Counted from the stretch's first letter, positions 11,196 through 24,218 are shown. The stretch is DNA of 64,000 bases from Trema orientale (GCA_002914845.1 JXTC01000519.1:135967-199966); one strand, 5' to 3'. Notes: generated from the letters alone by a model not told the origin. Made by a program: numbers and translations.

Positions 11196-14100
11196 AAATG
11201 GGAAATTTAAATTTTTATGGGTTTTGTTATTTTTTTTCTATTTGTATACTTCTTTGATTTAACATGTGTAATTTATTACATTGTATAGTTTTAGGAGATG
11301 AAAATTAAATTTGATCATTAAGAACATTGTAAGATTAAACAATGAAATTAATTTGCGTTTTCCCTCGCTTTTTCTCTCTTAAATAGCTGAGTTTTCGAGA
11401 GAAGTCAACCAAAAGTTGTGACTTTCTCGTGTCGCATATATTACATTGTAACTCGGGTAGAGTGGCGGCCCCACATGTTTACATGGACTCAAACATCAGT
11501 ACAATTTACAATATGATCAGCTAACTCAAACTCAGATATTTGATCCCGTTTAGTAAAACTAAAATCATAAAAGGATTTTCTCAAAGGAAAAAAAAATCGT
11601 AATAGGAAGAATTGTTATGGAATATAATGTGAAGGGAAATGAGAAAATCAAAATTTGAGTTACGCATTTTTAATTTATTAGTGAATTGATTCATCAAAAT
11701 TTGTGTCTTAAATGTAGTAGTAAACAGATGACAAATGAATAAATAAGAAAGGAAGAATTTATTTATATGAGAATGGATGTTATCAAAAGAAAAAAACCAT
11801 CGTTTTTAGCCTTTTATAAAAAAAAAAAAAAAAATCCACGTTTTTTTCACTAATATTAACTAAAATTTTTATTTGTGTTTTTCTATCAAATTTCATCGAA
11901 TCCACATGTATAATCAAAATTAGAGTTAAAATTGTAGAAAATGAATTTTTTTAACTTTTGAAATTAGATAACAGAATCTAAAAGAATAATTTGTGTGTAT
12001 TTGAAAACTGTTAATATTAGATTTTTAAGATTCATTTTCTGGTCTAGATGGTTACCTTCTTGGTATTTTTATGGATGCTAATAAATAATTTTAAAAAATA
12101 AAAATATTTTTACAACAGTTTTAAACTTCTATTTTGATTATATATATGAATTCGATAAAATTTGATAGTTTAACACAAGTATAATGTTTTATTTTATACT
12201 AATGAAAAGACGTGAATTTTTTTGACGAAAGGCAAAAAATGGTGGGTTTTTATAATACTATCCCATGTAAGAAAGGAAAACGTTTCATTTATTTATATCC
12301 TAACTACAGATCATTGCAGATTAATTCTTTCAAAAAAAAGAAAAAAAGAATCGTTGCAGATTAATAAACATAGGCCTGCGTGTGACACTTTCATTTTAGC
12401 ACTGGTTTTTGATGGAAAACATAGCTACCAAGGTTTAAAGTCTTAAATTTTTACTTAGTTTATGGTATAATCTAAATACACGATTTGCCAACAGTAAATT
12501 ACTTCTAAATGTATTCCTCAAAAAATTACTTTGAAATGTGACAAGGTTTTAGAACAAATATTTCAAAGTATGACTTATTGGTAGAGCCAGATCTTTGTGT
12601 ATTTTGTATGTATTTTCTTTGTACACCAAATTAAGTGTTGATGTATTAACTTAAAATTAAAAATATTTATCCAAAATTGTAATTTTTATATTTTGCAACT
12701 GTCATGATTGTATTATTTTGTTAGTATGATGCCTGGCATTGCAATCTAACATCAGAGAATCTTCCCAAACATGATCACATTGTTTAAAATATGAGTATAG
12801 TAATACCTAGAGGTGTCAAAAATGATTGGCACTAATAGGATGGATACAACACGATTATAATTATAAAGTAGTTCAACACGACACATTTTAGTGATTATGT
12901 CTGGACCAGTATAACACTGATACAAGTATAAGAACGATTAACAGTAAATAGTTTACAAAAAATACTTAAATTAAATTACATATGATTCTTATTTAAATAA
13001 TACAAAATGTAAAAAACTTAGAGAACATATGATTAAAATATTTCATACTTCAAAACAAATAAATAAAGTTTGAAATATTTGTTAAATATGCATATATTTA
13101 TAGAATAATTTACGTTATAGTTTTTAAATAATAATATATGCTTCATAATATTGATTCTGAAAATAATGAATAATAAACATTTTTTAAGGAGAACATAAAA
13201 ATAGTTAAAATAAATATGGACTAAAAATATTGCATAACTAATCGAAATAAAGTCGACAACGAGCAGGACAATGACATAAAAGGGACAAAAGTTCATAAAC
13301 AGACACGATTAGCATAAAGTTGAAAATGGGGACAATTAAGTCTAAAGATAACATAATATTGAAAACTCGTGCATAATTAGTAATGAAAATAGCATAATAT
13401 AGAAAAACGAAACGAGCACTAAAATAAGCAAATAGGAGCAAGGTATCTTGCCAAACACTAATGAATCACAACTAAATATGACTAGACAAAGACGATATGA
13501 CAAGATTAACACTTATGATAATATTACATCTCAAACTCATATCCCATTTCTTTTTAATTTTAAAGGAACACTATGCGTTTCAATAAATAATTTGTACTTT
13601 TTTTTATTTTTTTGGGAGAAATTAAATTGTAGTATTTGACACTAGATCTAAATGATTATTTTTTAATGACCATATTACCAAGAGCACGGCTATTTATTCC
13701 GAATCATAAGCTTGTCACGGGATAGATAACCATTTGTGATAGGTATTAAAGGTTCTTTTTTTTTTTTTTTTTGTCTTTATATTTAGGTCTGCTTTTTTTT
13801 CAAAAAAAAAAAAAAAAAAGCCATCTCAGTCCTAAAATTATCCTGCTTGGAATAAAAAGTTTTATTATATTACCAATATATGAAAAGTTTAAGGGACAAA
13901 CATTAATGATTTGAGATTGATTAACAATAAGGTGCATCCATTGCCATATTTTTTCTTTCTCTCTTCCCACTTCTCATTTATTTTTTTAATTAATAACAAT
14001 AATAGCCTTATATGAAATGATATAAATTACTACGTATAATATAAAGTGCTAGAATCTTCTTTCTCAACTAAATTATTCTTTCTTAGTACATCCCTCAAAT

Positions 14101-15480
14101 ACAATAGATAAAACCAATTACCCTTTGAAAAATCTAAAAAATCTAAATAATTTTATTAGATAAGTTTTCATTATTATGGATAAATATACTGTAAATTATA
14201 AATTTAAACTCTTCTGTTAAATTGATTTTCTCTCAAAAATTCTAAAAATTAGAATTAACTCTCCCTCAAGAAGCCTAAAAAATAACTTCTTTCTTTCAAG
14301 AACTCTATAAAAATTACTTCTCTCTTTCAAGAACTCTATAAAAATTTCTCAAGAACTCCAACTATTTAGGAGAAAATGAAAAAAAATATTTAGAGAACCC
14401 CAAAAGTTTGGTCTATATAGTCTTTTAAACAAAAAAAATATTAAAAACAATTTGTAATATATGTGGCGAGTTTTATCAATAAAGCAAGAGATTGAAGAAT
14501 GAAGAAGATAAAAAGGGTGAGAAATCTTCAAAATTAGTGGGTGGAAAAAGAAATTTTAAGATTTGATTTTATTTGCATTAAAATTCAGAATAACCAATAT
14601 TAAAAAGGATGTGTTGAGAAAATATTTGACGTTTAAAATTTAAATAAGTTTTTATAAAAAAAAGGGTAAAAAAAGAAAAGAAAAAAGATGAGTGATAATA
14701 GAATCACTTTATTAATATTTTGTAAATTCAATATACCTAATTACATCAGGAAAAAAAAAAACGTAGGGTAATAGAGCCACTTTATTAATATTTTATAAAT
14801 TCAGCACCTAATTACATCTTGAGTTTACAGAACAGTAACAATTAACCTCAAACGTTTCATGATTGTTAAAATTATAACGAGCCATTGATATGTATGACCT
14901 CTTAACTTGTCAGTTGTCATAGGTATGTTTGCCCCCTCAAAATGCATTGGTTGTCAGTTGTCATAGGTATGTTTGGCCCCTCATAATGCATTGGACTTGC
15001 CATAATCTATACATATTGAAGTATTTTGTGTTTACAAATTCCAGGGACTTGATTGCAACAGAAATTTTCATATGCCTCTTTTTATCAAAAAGTAAGCTGA
15101 AAAAAAAAGAAAAAGAAAGAAAAGCATCGATCATATCGTCGAATCATCTGACGGTGAAGAATCACTAACGGAAGTGATAGGTCAACTAGTGGATTAGAAC
15201 CCCAGAGAGAGAAAGAAAGAGTTGGGTTAGAATAGAATACGAAGAGCTCAACTCTACCATTTCTACGCTCTCCTTTCACCATACTTGGCTGGCTTCAATC
15301 ATCACTAAGCTAAGCTCCCTATATTCAATAATTTCCCACTCAAATTCTTCATTCGCTTCTTCTTTCAATTCAACCCTTTTCAAACTCAGCCCCCCCCCCA
15401 AAACTCCCTCAAACAAGTTCAACCCAAATTCTAGGGTTTTTCTCTAGCCTCTGCAAACCCTAGAAACCGAACCTTCTTTC
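11196..15480. other. AT-rich intergenic region with small tandem repeats
   Basis: I see no gene here. The region holds the CSLD4 3' untranslated sequence, long homopolymer runs (T-run near 13756, A-run near 13801), and small tandem duplications: aactctataaaaat repeated near 14310-14350, a roughly 70-bp unit repeated at about 14695-14815 (both with cactttattaatatttt), and a 44-bp unit at 14911-14998 (cagttgtcataggtatgttt). Around 12810-12960 the sequence resembles a decayed dispersed repeat (aggtgtcaaaaatga, cacgacac), but no ends can be defined. Confidence 0.45.
14911..14998. repeat. 44-bp unit in two tandem copies
   Basis: The phrase cagttgtcataggtatgttt begins at 14911 and again at 14955. 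The copies differ at only a few positions, so the duplication is recent. It lies about 750 bases upstream of the FRS5 start codon, beyond the visible leader. Confidence 0.7.
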
Positions 15481-15596
15481 ATGTCCGGAACAGAGCTAAG
15501 GCCTCTTCCAAGATGAGGATCCACCGGGGGTGTCGTTCTCCTTGGGATGAGTATTTTCTAATGTCTCTAACATTGAGGGTCAGTTCTTTGCTTTAA
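15481..15596 (+). promoter_or_regulatory. two overlapping upstream reading frames in the FRS5 leader
   Basis: An ATG at 15481 opens an 11-codon frame (MSGTELRPLPR) that stops at 15516. The next ATG, at 15513-15515, overlaps that stop and opens a 27-codon frame ending at 15596. A possible donor (GAGG then GTCAGT) lies inside the second frame, so the leader may be spliced. Upstream frames of this kind can damp translation of the main frame at 15749. That role is inference; only the frames are seen. Confidence 0.35.
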
Positions 15597-15748
15597 ACCC
15601 TTTTTAGCTCGTTTGTGTAGTTTCTTAGAATTTGCCTTGAATTCGTGTATTCATTTAGTAGATGTCTGAGTATGCAGAAAGTGGTGTAATTCACGTAATT
15701 GGGACTTTGGTACCCATTTGGTAGTGAGGAACTGGACATTATTTGGCA

Positions 15749-18256
15749 ATGGACAATGAGGTGATTGATTTTGATATTGGGTTGGGAGCAGGGGAAGGAG
15801 GTGGTGGTGGCCGAGAAGGTGACGACGATGGGTTGGATATCGAACACCATGTTGATGATGAGGAAATGGCTGACAGCCCTCCTTTTACCAGTGGTGGGAG
15901 TGGTGGTGGTGGTTTTGGCGGTAGTAGTGAGATTTACCTTCCTGAGGGAGACTTATTGGACCTTGAACCTTATGAGGGTATGGAATTTGAGTCTGAAGAA
16001 GCTGCCAAGGCTTTTTATAATTCTTATGCTCGCCGTGTTGGGTTCAGTACCCGTGTCAGCTCTTCTCGTCGTTCTAGGCGTGATGGGGCAATTATACAGA
16101 GACAATTTGTTTGTGCTAAAGAAGGCTTCCGTAATTTGAATGAGAAGCGTACAAAAGATAGGGAAATCAAGCGGCCACGAACTATCACTAGAGTTGGATG
16201 CAAAGCGTCATTGTCCGTGAAGATGCAAGATTCTGGGAAATGGGTCGTGTCTGGATTTGTGAGAGAGCATAATCATGAGCTGGTTCCACCTGATCAAGTG
16301 CATTGCCTCCGTTCTCACCGGCAAATATCTGGCCCTGCTAAGACTTTGATTGATACCTTGCAGGCAGCTGGGATGGGTCCCCGGAGAATTATGTCAGCCC
16401 TTATAAAAGAATATGGTGGAATAAGCAAGGTTGGATTTACGGAGGTGGATTGTAGGAATTACATGAGGAATAATCGCCAGAGGAGCTTGGAGGGGGATAT
16501 TCAACTGCTTCTGGATTATTTGAGGCAGATGCATGCTGATAATTCTAATTTCTTTTATGCGGTGCAGGGTGAAGAGGATCAGTCATCTGGCAATGTATTT
16601 TGGGCTGATCCAAAGGCAAGGATGAACTATAATTATTTTGGTGATACTGTTACTTTTGATACAACCTACAGGTCAAACAGGTATCGTTTGCCCTTTGCAC
16701 CTTTCACCGGAGTGAATCATCATGGGCAGCCTGTGTTGTTTGGTTGTGCTTTCTTGGTAAATGAATCTGAATCATCTTTCATTTGGCTGTTTAAGACATG
16801 GCTTATGGCAATGTCTGGTCGCCCTCCAGTGTCAATTACCACAGATCATGATGCAGTTATACGATCAGCTATAATGCAAGTTTTTCCGGAGACCCGCCAT
16901 CGATTCTGTAAATGGCACATCTTCAAAAAATGTCAGGAGAAGTTATCTCATGTGTTTCTTAAACATCCTACTTTCGAAGCGGACTTTCACAAATGTGTCA
17001 ACTTGACTGAGTCAGTAGAGGAATTTGAGTCGTGTTGGTTGTCCCTTGTTGATAGATTTGAACTCAGGGATCATGAATGGCTTCAAACAATATATTCTGC
17101 ACGCAGGCAGTGGGTCCCAGTGTATTTGCGGGATACTTTTTTCGCAGAAATGTCCATAACGCAGAGAAGTGATAGTATGAACTCATATTTTGATGGATAC
17201 GTGAATGCCTCAACCAATCTGAATCAGTTCTTCAAACTGTATGAGAAAGCTCTTGAGAGCCGTAATGAGAAGGAAGTGAAAGCAGATTATGATACTATGA
17301 ACACTTCTGCAGTCCTAAAGACCCCATCCCCAATGGAGAAGCAAATATCAGAACTTTACACCAGAAAATTATTTGCAAGGTTTCAAGAGGAGCTAGTTGG
17401 GACCCTAACTTTCATGGCATCCAAGGCTGAGGATGATGGGGAGGTAATCACGTATCAAGTATCGAAGTATGGGGAGGACCATAAAGCTTATTACGTTAAG
17501 TTTAATGTTTTGGAGATGAAAGCAAATTGTAGTTGCCAGATGTTCGAGTTTTCAGGTCTTCTTTGCAGACACGTATTGGCAGTCTTTAGAGTCACCAACG
17601 TGCTGACTCTCCCAGCACATTACATATTGAAACGATGGACAAGGAATGCCAAAAGCAGTGTCATATTAGAAGAACATTGTAGTGATGTATATACCAATTA
17701 CCTGGAGTCTCATACTGTTCGATATAATACCCTACGTCATGAGGCCTTTAAATATGTAGATGAAGGAGCAAAGTCTTCGGAAACTTATGATGTTGCCTTG
17801 TCTGCTCTGCAAGAAGCTGCGAAAAGGGTTGCTCATGAAGTAAAGAATAACAGCAAAACTGCCATGGTGAATGGGCGCATCAGGGGGAATTCAAATGTTG
17901 ATCCAAGTCGTGCAAATCATACCAGCGGGGATCATGAAGGGAGCTCTGGCCAACATATGTCCGAGGTCTGAATCATGTCACAATCTTTGGTGTCGATCTT
18001 TTTGTTTCCTTGAATTTACCATTTCAATTTTAAAATATTTAACCTTAAAATGATTATTACACTTTGTGTAACTACCATGCAGGATGATATGGACAAGCGA
18101 ATTCGAGAACTTACAAGTGAATTGGAGAGTGCAAATCGGAAGTGTGAGGTTTATCGGGCTAACCTGCTTTCAGTTTTGAAAGATATTGAGGATCATAAGC
18201 TACAGTTGTCAATTAAAGTGCAAAACATTAAGATTAGCATGAAAGATGGTCTTTAA
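15749..18256 (+). CDS. FRS5: FAR1-related sequence 5, transposase-derived transcription factor
   Basis: Two coding exons (15749-17965 and 18083-18256) give 796 residues. The family is a set of domesticated Mutator transposases working as nuclear regulators in light and developmental responses. In order: an acidic, Gly-rich start (MDNEVIDFDIG), the FAR1 DNA-binding zinc domain at about 72-175 (LEPYEGMEF to REHNHEL), the MULE transposase-like domain at about 265-390 with Asp 304 (TFDTTYR) and Asp 366, and a SWIM zinc finger with Cys 594, Cys 596, Cys 606 and His 608. The short last exon encodes a heptad-rich coiled coil (IRELTSELESANRKCEVYR). The ATG at 15749 is the first in frame. Close similarity along the whole length to Arabidopsis FRS5 as I remember it supports the name. 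The donor at 17966 is the slightly weak GTCTGA; reading through it would stop after one codon. Confidence 0.92.
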
Positions 18257-19442
18257 AGGTGCAACATGTACTTCCCGTTTGTTTCCATTTTATTCTCTCA
18301 AGTCAATGTACTTTTACAATAGTCTTTGGATAAAATTGTTCCTTCACTTATGAGTGGTGTAGGGACTGGAAATGCGCAGAGATACATTTTCTTGCATAGT
18401 GTAGTTAATATCTCTAGATGACTAGACTTGTACCTTATAGTTTTAATTTATATTTTCATGATCTAAACTGTACGAGATGGTTAGCCTTTTCTCTGATGTA
18501 TTAAAAGGCATTTTCTCAGTAACCATCTGTTATGAACAATTGGAAAGTAAACTCTTATTTCTACAGCATCATGCAAAGTTCACACTGGATGGTGACTTTG
18601 GTCTCATATTTGGCACAGTGGAGGCCTCAATGCGTTTAAGTTCTTTCCAGATGGTAAGTGATGTTACCTCTTACATAATACATTGTGTTGATTCTAGATC
18701 TCTTAGTTTTGTAATTGTGACGTTGCAGGAGGAAAACATCATTGTATAGATGGTTGCTAACGAAGGCAGATGTGACAGTCAACATGGTCAATGAGATAGG
18801 GAAGTTCTGTCAATTGGACTTCTTTTTAGGTTGTTTCTACTAGCATAGATTGAACCGTCAGCTGCTAATTCTTTTAACTTCAAGGTTTCCATGAAATGCC
18901 AATGCCTGTGAAATAAGGTAGTGTTCTCCAACTAATTGTGTAAAATGTGACAACTTTTTGGCAAATTTACTGATTGATTTAGTTTGTTTCTTCAATTAAA
19001 ACTGTTACTATAATTTGTTTCACTGGTGTTCATGTTTGAATATTAGGTTTTTATTGCCTTACTCCTCCCACTTAATCAGAATCCTTAGCCTCTTATTCAT
19101 TTTCATTCCTTTTGGTTGGGAGCTAAAGGTGTTGCTTTTTCTCCAATGTTTTTTTGCAGTTACATGTTACAGATTTTGGATTTTGTGCTCTGTATATTTG
19201 TGGTTCAATTCGAGTTAGATATACAATACGACAATTGGTAGTTTGGTGTGTTTTTCTTTAACTCGAGTGCTGCACCTGTTAAAAACCATTTATAGTATAT
19301 GCCTCTCGCTGCCCATGAGGCATGAATCTCCATGGGCACGAAGCCTGTCTTGGACTTAGCTTTGCTTTAAATAATGTACGTGATTGGTTATGACTGGCCT
19401 TGCTCGAATGGATCGTTTTTGTTTTTTTTAAATTATTATTTT

Positions 19443-19443
19443 N
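19443..19443. other. assembly joint (single N)
   Basis: This is a one-base N between ttattatttt and agttacgtcg. I saw no repeated sequence across it, unlike the joints at 45698 and 48129. Confidence 0.8.
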
Positions 19444-19501
19444 AGTTACGTCGCTTGAGTTATCATAAGCAACGAAGCGATAATGTCGTTTTTATATGAC
19501 A

Positions 19502-19593
19502 GTAAATGTATTACGACAAAGAACATGTCGTTGGAACAAAATGGAAGGTAAATGTATTGCGACAAAGAACATGTCGTTCGAACAAAATGGAAA
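19502..19593. repeat. 46-bp unit in two tandem copies
   Basis: The unit starting gtaaatgtatt at 19502 recurs at 19548. Both copies include cgacaaagaacatgtcgtt and end in gaacaaaatgg. They differ at a few positions. Each unit contains an ACGAC...GTCGT inverted pair. Confidence 0.75.
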
Positions 19594-20655
19594 GAAAACG
19601 AGATATATTGTCATAGACACTAACACAGAAAGCGACATTTCGGTGGGTGAATAAAGGACGATAACGTCTTTTCGACTTTTGATTGATGGTGGTAAAACAA
19701 CGTGCAGTTTTTGTAACTGAACGACATAAAGGGAAACAATAACAAACTTTAGCACGGAAGCCAGCATGTCGTTTTATGACTTAGTAGAAAGAAAGGATGC
19801 AATCGGCGACCTCATTTATACCATGTTTGCTAGAAAGGGGAGGGAAAAAAAATAGGAAAGAAAAGTATTATTTCTCTATAGTTGTTTAGTATAGAGGAAG
19901 ATGATAAAGCTCTTTTAATTTAAAATGTCAATTTTATCTCTAAGTTAATATTTTTTCACTAACGTAATTTTTTTCCCTTTTCTTTTCTCTTCATTTTCGA
20001 AGAGAAATAATAGGTGAGTGCTATTTCAATTTTTCGATTTATTTTTTTTTTCTCTTCACTTTTTACTTCTACTTCTTTCTTTCCTCTCCTTTCCTCTCAA
20101 CCAATTGTAATCTTAGTTTAACTTTCCCAACATATATAAGAAATTCTAAACAAACATCTTGTGGGAAATCATTTCACGAGAACGATAAAACTCGATCCCA
20201 GAAACGACATGTTACTTGTTTAACTTATTAAGATAATTTGGATTAGTTTTACTTAGGACTTCCAAAGTAGTCTTTCTACTATTGTTGGTCCTAAATTTTT
20301 AACTTACAGTATAGTATATTACTTTAAACTTTATAATTGTTGCACCACTTACCTTTCCTAAAAATAATCGTTAACTATTGGATAAAAAATTTTTACCAGC
20401 CAAAATAGTACAAAAATAGTTAAGGGGCTAGAAATCCTAGTACAACTTTCAAATGTACCATTCTATGCTCTATTCTTCCACAAACATGAAATCGTCATCC
20501 AAATTATAAAGTGACTGAAATTCAAACAAACATAAGTTTGAGACGAAGTGAAATTTAGACAAACATAGTTTGAGATAATAGATCTAAACAATAATTTAGC
20601 TCGGGACTAAATATATATGAAAATAACCCGAGACTTTTTAAAGGAGGAACGCCAT

Positions 20656-20690
20656 TTAAAAAAAAAAAACGACATCTGTCGTTTTTTTAC
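20656..20690. repeat. near-perfect hairpin AAAAAACGACA / TGTCGTTTTTT
   Basis: The run of A followed by ACGACA is mirrored after two bases by TGTCGT and a run of T, giving arms of about 11 bases. The ACGAC core is the same word that recurs across 19444-19760 and 33180-33540. It may be the end of a decayed DNA transposon. No matching partner end was found with confidence. Confidence 0.5.
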
Positions 20691-20776
20691 TATTTTCTAT
20701 CCAATATTTGAGCTTGACCCCCCTCTGCTCCCATTCCATTTTTTTAACCTTTTCATTTGCTATTAAATTAAATATT

Positions 20777-21320
20777 GGATTAATGGCACAATTGGTCTCT
20801 TAACTATCAAACTTGTATCAATTTGATCCTCAAAGCTCTAATGGTGGCAATTATGTCCATGACTTTTTTGATTTGAAGCAATTTGGTCCATGCATTATAA
20901 ATTACAAAATCTTGTTAAATTTCCGACAAAAAACACACGTGAGGAGCATATAATAACATCTGAAAGTATATTTGAAAGATAATTTATGAATTTTAAGTAT
21001 AAAAATAAATAATTATAGAAAATTTTCTCTAAATTTGTATTTCCAAAAACTCTAAAAATGCAAAAAAAGAATATTTCTTTCATTCTCTCCAAATCTTTTT
21101 TTTTTTAAATTTATTGTCCTTTAAATACACTTTTATATGCTATAACATGTTTCTCACGTGTGCTTTTAGTTACATTTTTAATAGTATATTACAATTTAGG
21201 CAGATCATAGACTAAATTACTTCAAACCGGAAAGTTTAGGGGCTTAATTAACACAAATAGAAGTTTGAGGACCAAGTGCCACAAGTAGGATAGTTCAGGG
21301 ACCATTTGTGCCATAAACCC
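20777..21320. mobile_element. 544-bp Mutator-type MITE with terminal inverted repeats
   Basis: The left end (GGATTAATGGCACAATTGGT) and the reverse complement of the right end (GGGTTTATGGCACAAATGGT) match with few differences, and the likeness continues through the CTNAACTATC that follows. Flanking bases TTAAATATT (20768-20776) and TTAGATATT (21321-21329) form a nine-base target duplication with one mismatch, the length expected for Mutator-like elements. There is no coding capacity. It lies in the promoter side of FRS9, about 550 bases before its start codon. Confidence 0.8.
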
Positions 21321-21877
21321 TTAGATATTTACATCCCAGTCCCCGTTTGGTTAGTTCAAGGAGTTTTCGCCGGAGGAGGAGTGAGGTTTCCCCGTTCTGG
21401 TAGGCACTGATCGGAACCCTAGATTTTAAGCAACCATTACCGGCTACTCTCCGTTGTTGCAGAGGTTACTATCTCTCTCTTTTAGTCTGCCAAACTTACC
21501 TTCTTCTTCTTTCTGGGTCGGCCCAGGTCAGTCCCTCTACTCGATAAGAATTCCTTCTCCTTATGTTTCTTTTTTTTCCCCTGCAATTTCTCTTTTTTAT
21601 TTAATATATTCCCCTTTGAATTTTTTTGTTCTGCATATTTGCGGTCGAGGTCGGAGTTCAATTGATAAAATAGGGACAATTTTGGAGGTTAATTGTATTT
21701 ATCTTGTTATTGAGTACTGCAATTGTTAAAATCATTGAGCATATCCTTATCGTAGAAATGCATATATGTATTTAGCTTGAACCCCATTAAATGGTTTTGC
21801 ATGAATTCATCATTTCTCATTGTTGCTTTGGTCATTTTCGCATTTGGGTTACAGTTGAAATTTTTTTTGGAAGTTAC

Positions 21878-24218
21878 ATGAGTGGAAGTAGACAGAGGAC
21901 CCTCGGGGGTGGGGGTCAACATGTATTGGATTACTTGAAGCGAATGCAAGCTGAGAATCCTGCTTTCTATTATGCTGTTCAAAGTGATAGTGAGCATTCG
22001 GGTGGAAATATATTTTGGGCTGATACAACAGCCAGGATGAACTTTACTTACTTTGGAGATACAGTGATTTTTGACACCACCTACCGAACAAACCGCTATA
22101 GGCTGCCATTTGCCTCGTTTACTGGGTTTAATCATCATGGGCAGCCGGTGTTGTTTGGCTGTGCTTTGATTCTTAATGAGTCTGAGTCGTCATTCATTTG
22201 GCTATTCCAGACTTGGCTTCATGCCATGTCTGGACGCAGCCCTGCCTCGATTACAACCGATCCAGAGGGGCTTATCCAAGTTGCTGTTGCCCAAGTTCTT
22301 CCTCAAACCCGTCATCGGTTCTGTAAGTGGGCCATATTTAGAGAAACAAAAGAGAAATTGGCTCAGCTATATCAATCTCAGCCTACTTTTGAGACTGAGT
22401 TTAAGAAGTGTGTTATTGAGAGTGAGACAATTAATGAGTTTGAGTCGAGTTGGGAATCTCTGCTCCAAAGATACTACATCATGGACAATGAGTGGCTTCA
22501 GTCGATGTACAATGCTCGGCAGCAGTGGGTTCCAGTTTATATGAAAGATACCTTTTTCGGTGATTTATCTGGAACAGAGGGGAGTGGAGGTTTAAATCTT
22601 TTCTTTGATGGGTTTGTGAATGCATCCACTACTATACAGATGTTTGTTAAACAATACGAGAAAGCTATGGTGAGTTGGCATGAAAAGGACTTAAAAGCTG
22701 ATTATGATACTACCAACACTAGGCCAGTTTTGAAAACACCATCTCCCATGGAAAAACAAGCTGCAAACCTCTATACTAAGAGAATATTCAAAAAGTTTCA
22801 GGATGAATTGGTTGAGACCCTTGCTAATCCTGCAACCAAAATCGATGACTCGGGAACTGTTGCCACATATAGAGTGGCCAAATTTGGGGAAGACCACAAA
22901 GCAAATGCAGTTAGTTTTAATTCTCTTGAGATGAAAGCTAGTTGCAGTTGTCAGATGTTTGAATATTCTGGAATAATTTGTAGGCACATCTTAGCTGTTT
23001 TTCGAGCAAAAAATGTTCTGACGCTTCCTTCTCAATATGTTTTGAAACGGTGGACTAGGAATGCCAAGATTGGACCTGTTGTTGAAGAACATGCTTCAGA
23101 ATTGCCAAACAATTCTCAAGATTCCTTAACTGTTCGGTATAACAATCTACGTCAGGAAGCGATCAAGTATGTGGAAGAAGGCGCTAAATCTATCCACATA
23201 TATAATGTGGCTTTGGATGCTCTAAAAGAGGCTGCTAAGAAGGTTGCGGTTGTGAAGAATCAAGGTTCTGCTGCTACTCAAGGTGGTAATCTGGCCAATG
23301 GAGGTAGCCAAGAGTTGCATGCAAATGAAGAAGATCAAACGGTAGCATACCAGTCTGTAGTAAGTTCTATCTATCTTGCAACCTTTGTCTGGTCTTAAGG
23401 CATACTTTACTTTCATCTATAGCTTGTATTCTCCATCTTTCTGAGTGGAAAGTAGGTTCTGCCTGTTTTTTTTCAGAAATTGACGAATGAGGGATCTAAT
23501 ATTTGTAAAAACTATATTCATCTTGCTTACTAGGAATCTGAAATCTTTGAGTAACTTTTTTTTTTTTTTCTTTTTAATATGCCTCCTAAGGCTGCCTTTT
23601 TTTTAAAATTTTTTGTTAAATTATTATTATTATTATTTTTTTATTTTATTGTGTTGAATTTTTCTTTCATAGCTGCAGCTGGCTGCTGGTTGCTCAGTCT
23701 CTAGTACATAGTCATAGATGGAATATTGAGGATTTTCTTGTTTCTGTAATTTATTGCATCCAGAAAACAGCAAACCATTCCAAGCATTTTATGTAACGCC
23801 GGAACTCATGTTTGTTATTTTCTTTGTAGTTTCTTGTTCTGCATATCTTCAATGCACATATGGTTTACAGAAATGTTGTTAATTGTAAAAGATGCAATCC
23901 GTCTTGCTTTATCATGGATTAGAGTTCTCTCCTTTCTTCGTGACTGTGCAATCTGGGTTCTGTTACTGTCATTCATGGAGAGTAAGATAGAAATATAATT
24001 TAGATAAGATTACTAATGCACTTGTATAAATGTTCTCCCTCTTTCCTCAGGATGAGAAGGAAAAGAAAATTCGTGAGTTGACTTCTGAGATAGAAAACAC
24101 TAATCAACGGTGCGAAGTATACCGGTCAAACCTGCTTGCTGTTCTGAAGGATATGGAAGAGCAGAAGTTGAAGCTTTCAGTGAAGGTTCAAAATGCTAGG
24201 CTTAGTTTGAGGGAGTAA
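21878..24218 (+). CDS. FRS9: FAR1-related sequence 9, short form without FAR1 DNA-binding domain
   Basis: Two coding exons (21878-23359 and 24051-24218) give 549 residues. The protein begins MSGSRQRTLGGGGQHVLDYL and goes straight into the MULE transposase-like domain (FDTTYR at 65-70, SITTD near 124-128), followed by a SWIM zinc finger (Cys 356, Cys 358, Cys 368, His 370) and, in the last exon, a coiled coil (IRELTSEIENTNQRCEVYR) very like that of FRS5. The N-terminal FAR1 zinc domain is absent and no trace lies upstream. Arabidopsis FRS9, as I remember it, is also about 545 residues and next to FRS5, so the short form looks ancestral rather than broken. An acceptor (ttacag) at about 21854 implies a spliced leader from the 21350-21550 region. 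Lacking its own DNA-binding domain, it may act through partners; that is inference. Confidence 0.87.

Larger units (their letters stand above)
18257..20776. other. FRS5 3' region and repeat-rich spacer
   Basis: The first few hundred bases probably contain spliced 3' untranslated sequence of FRS5 (possible donor after 18656 and acceptor at about 18728). A single N at 19443 marks an assembly joint. From 19444 to about 20690 the sequence is rich in ACGAC/GTCGT words typical of ends of some plant DNA transposons, with no coding frame. No gene is supported. Confidence 0.45.

Noticed and set aside
13033-13441. AT-rich open frames as small membrane proteins
   Set aside because: Composition is that of the surrounding non-coding DNA (Phe, Ile, Tyr, Leu from A/T runs) with no domain or conserved start.
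21878-24218. FRS9 as a truncated pseudogene of an FRS3-like gene
   Set aside because: The whole two-exon frame is open, all domain landmarks are kept, and the known Arabidopsis FRS9 has the same short form beside FRS5.
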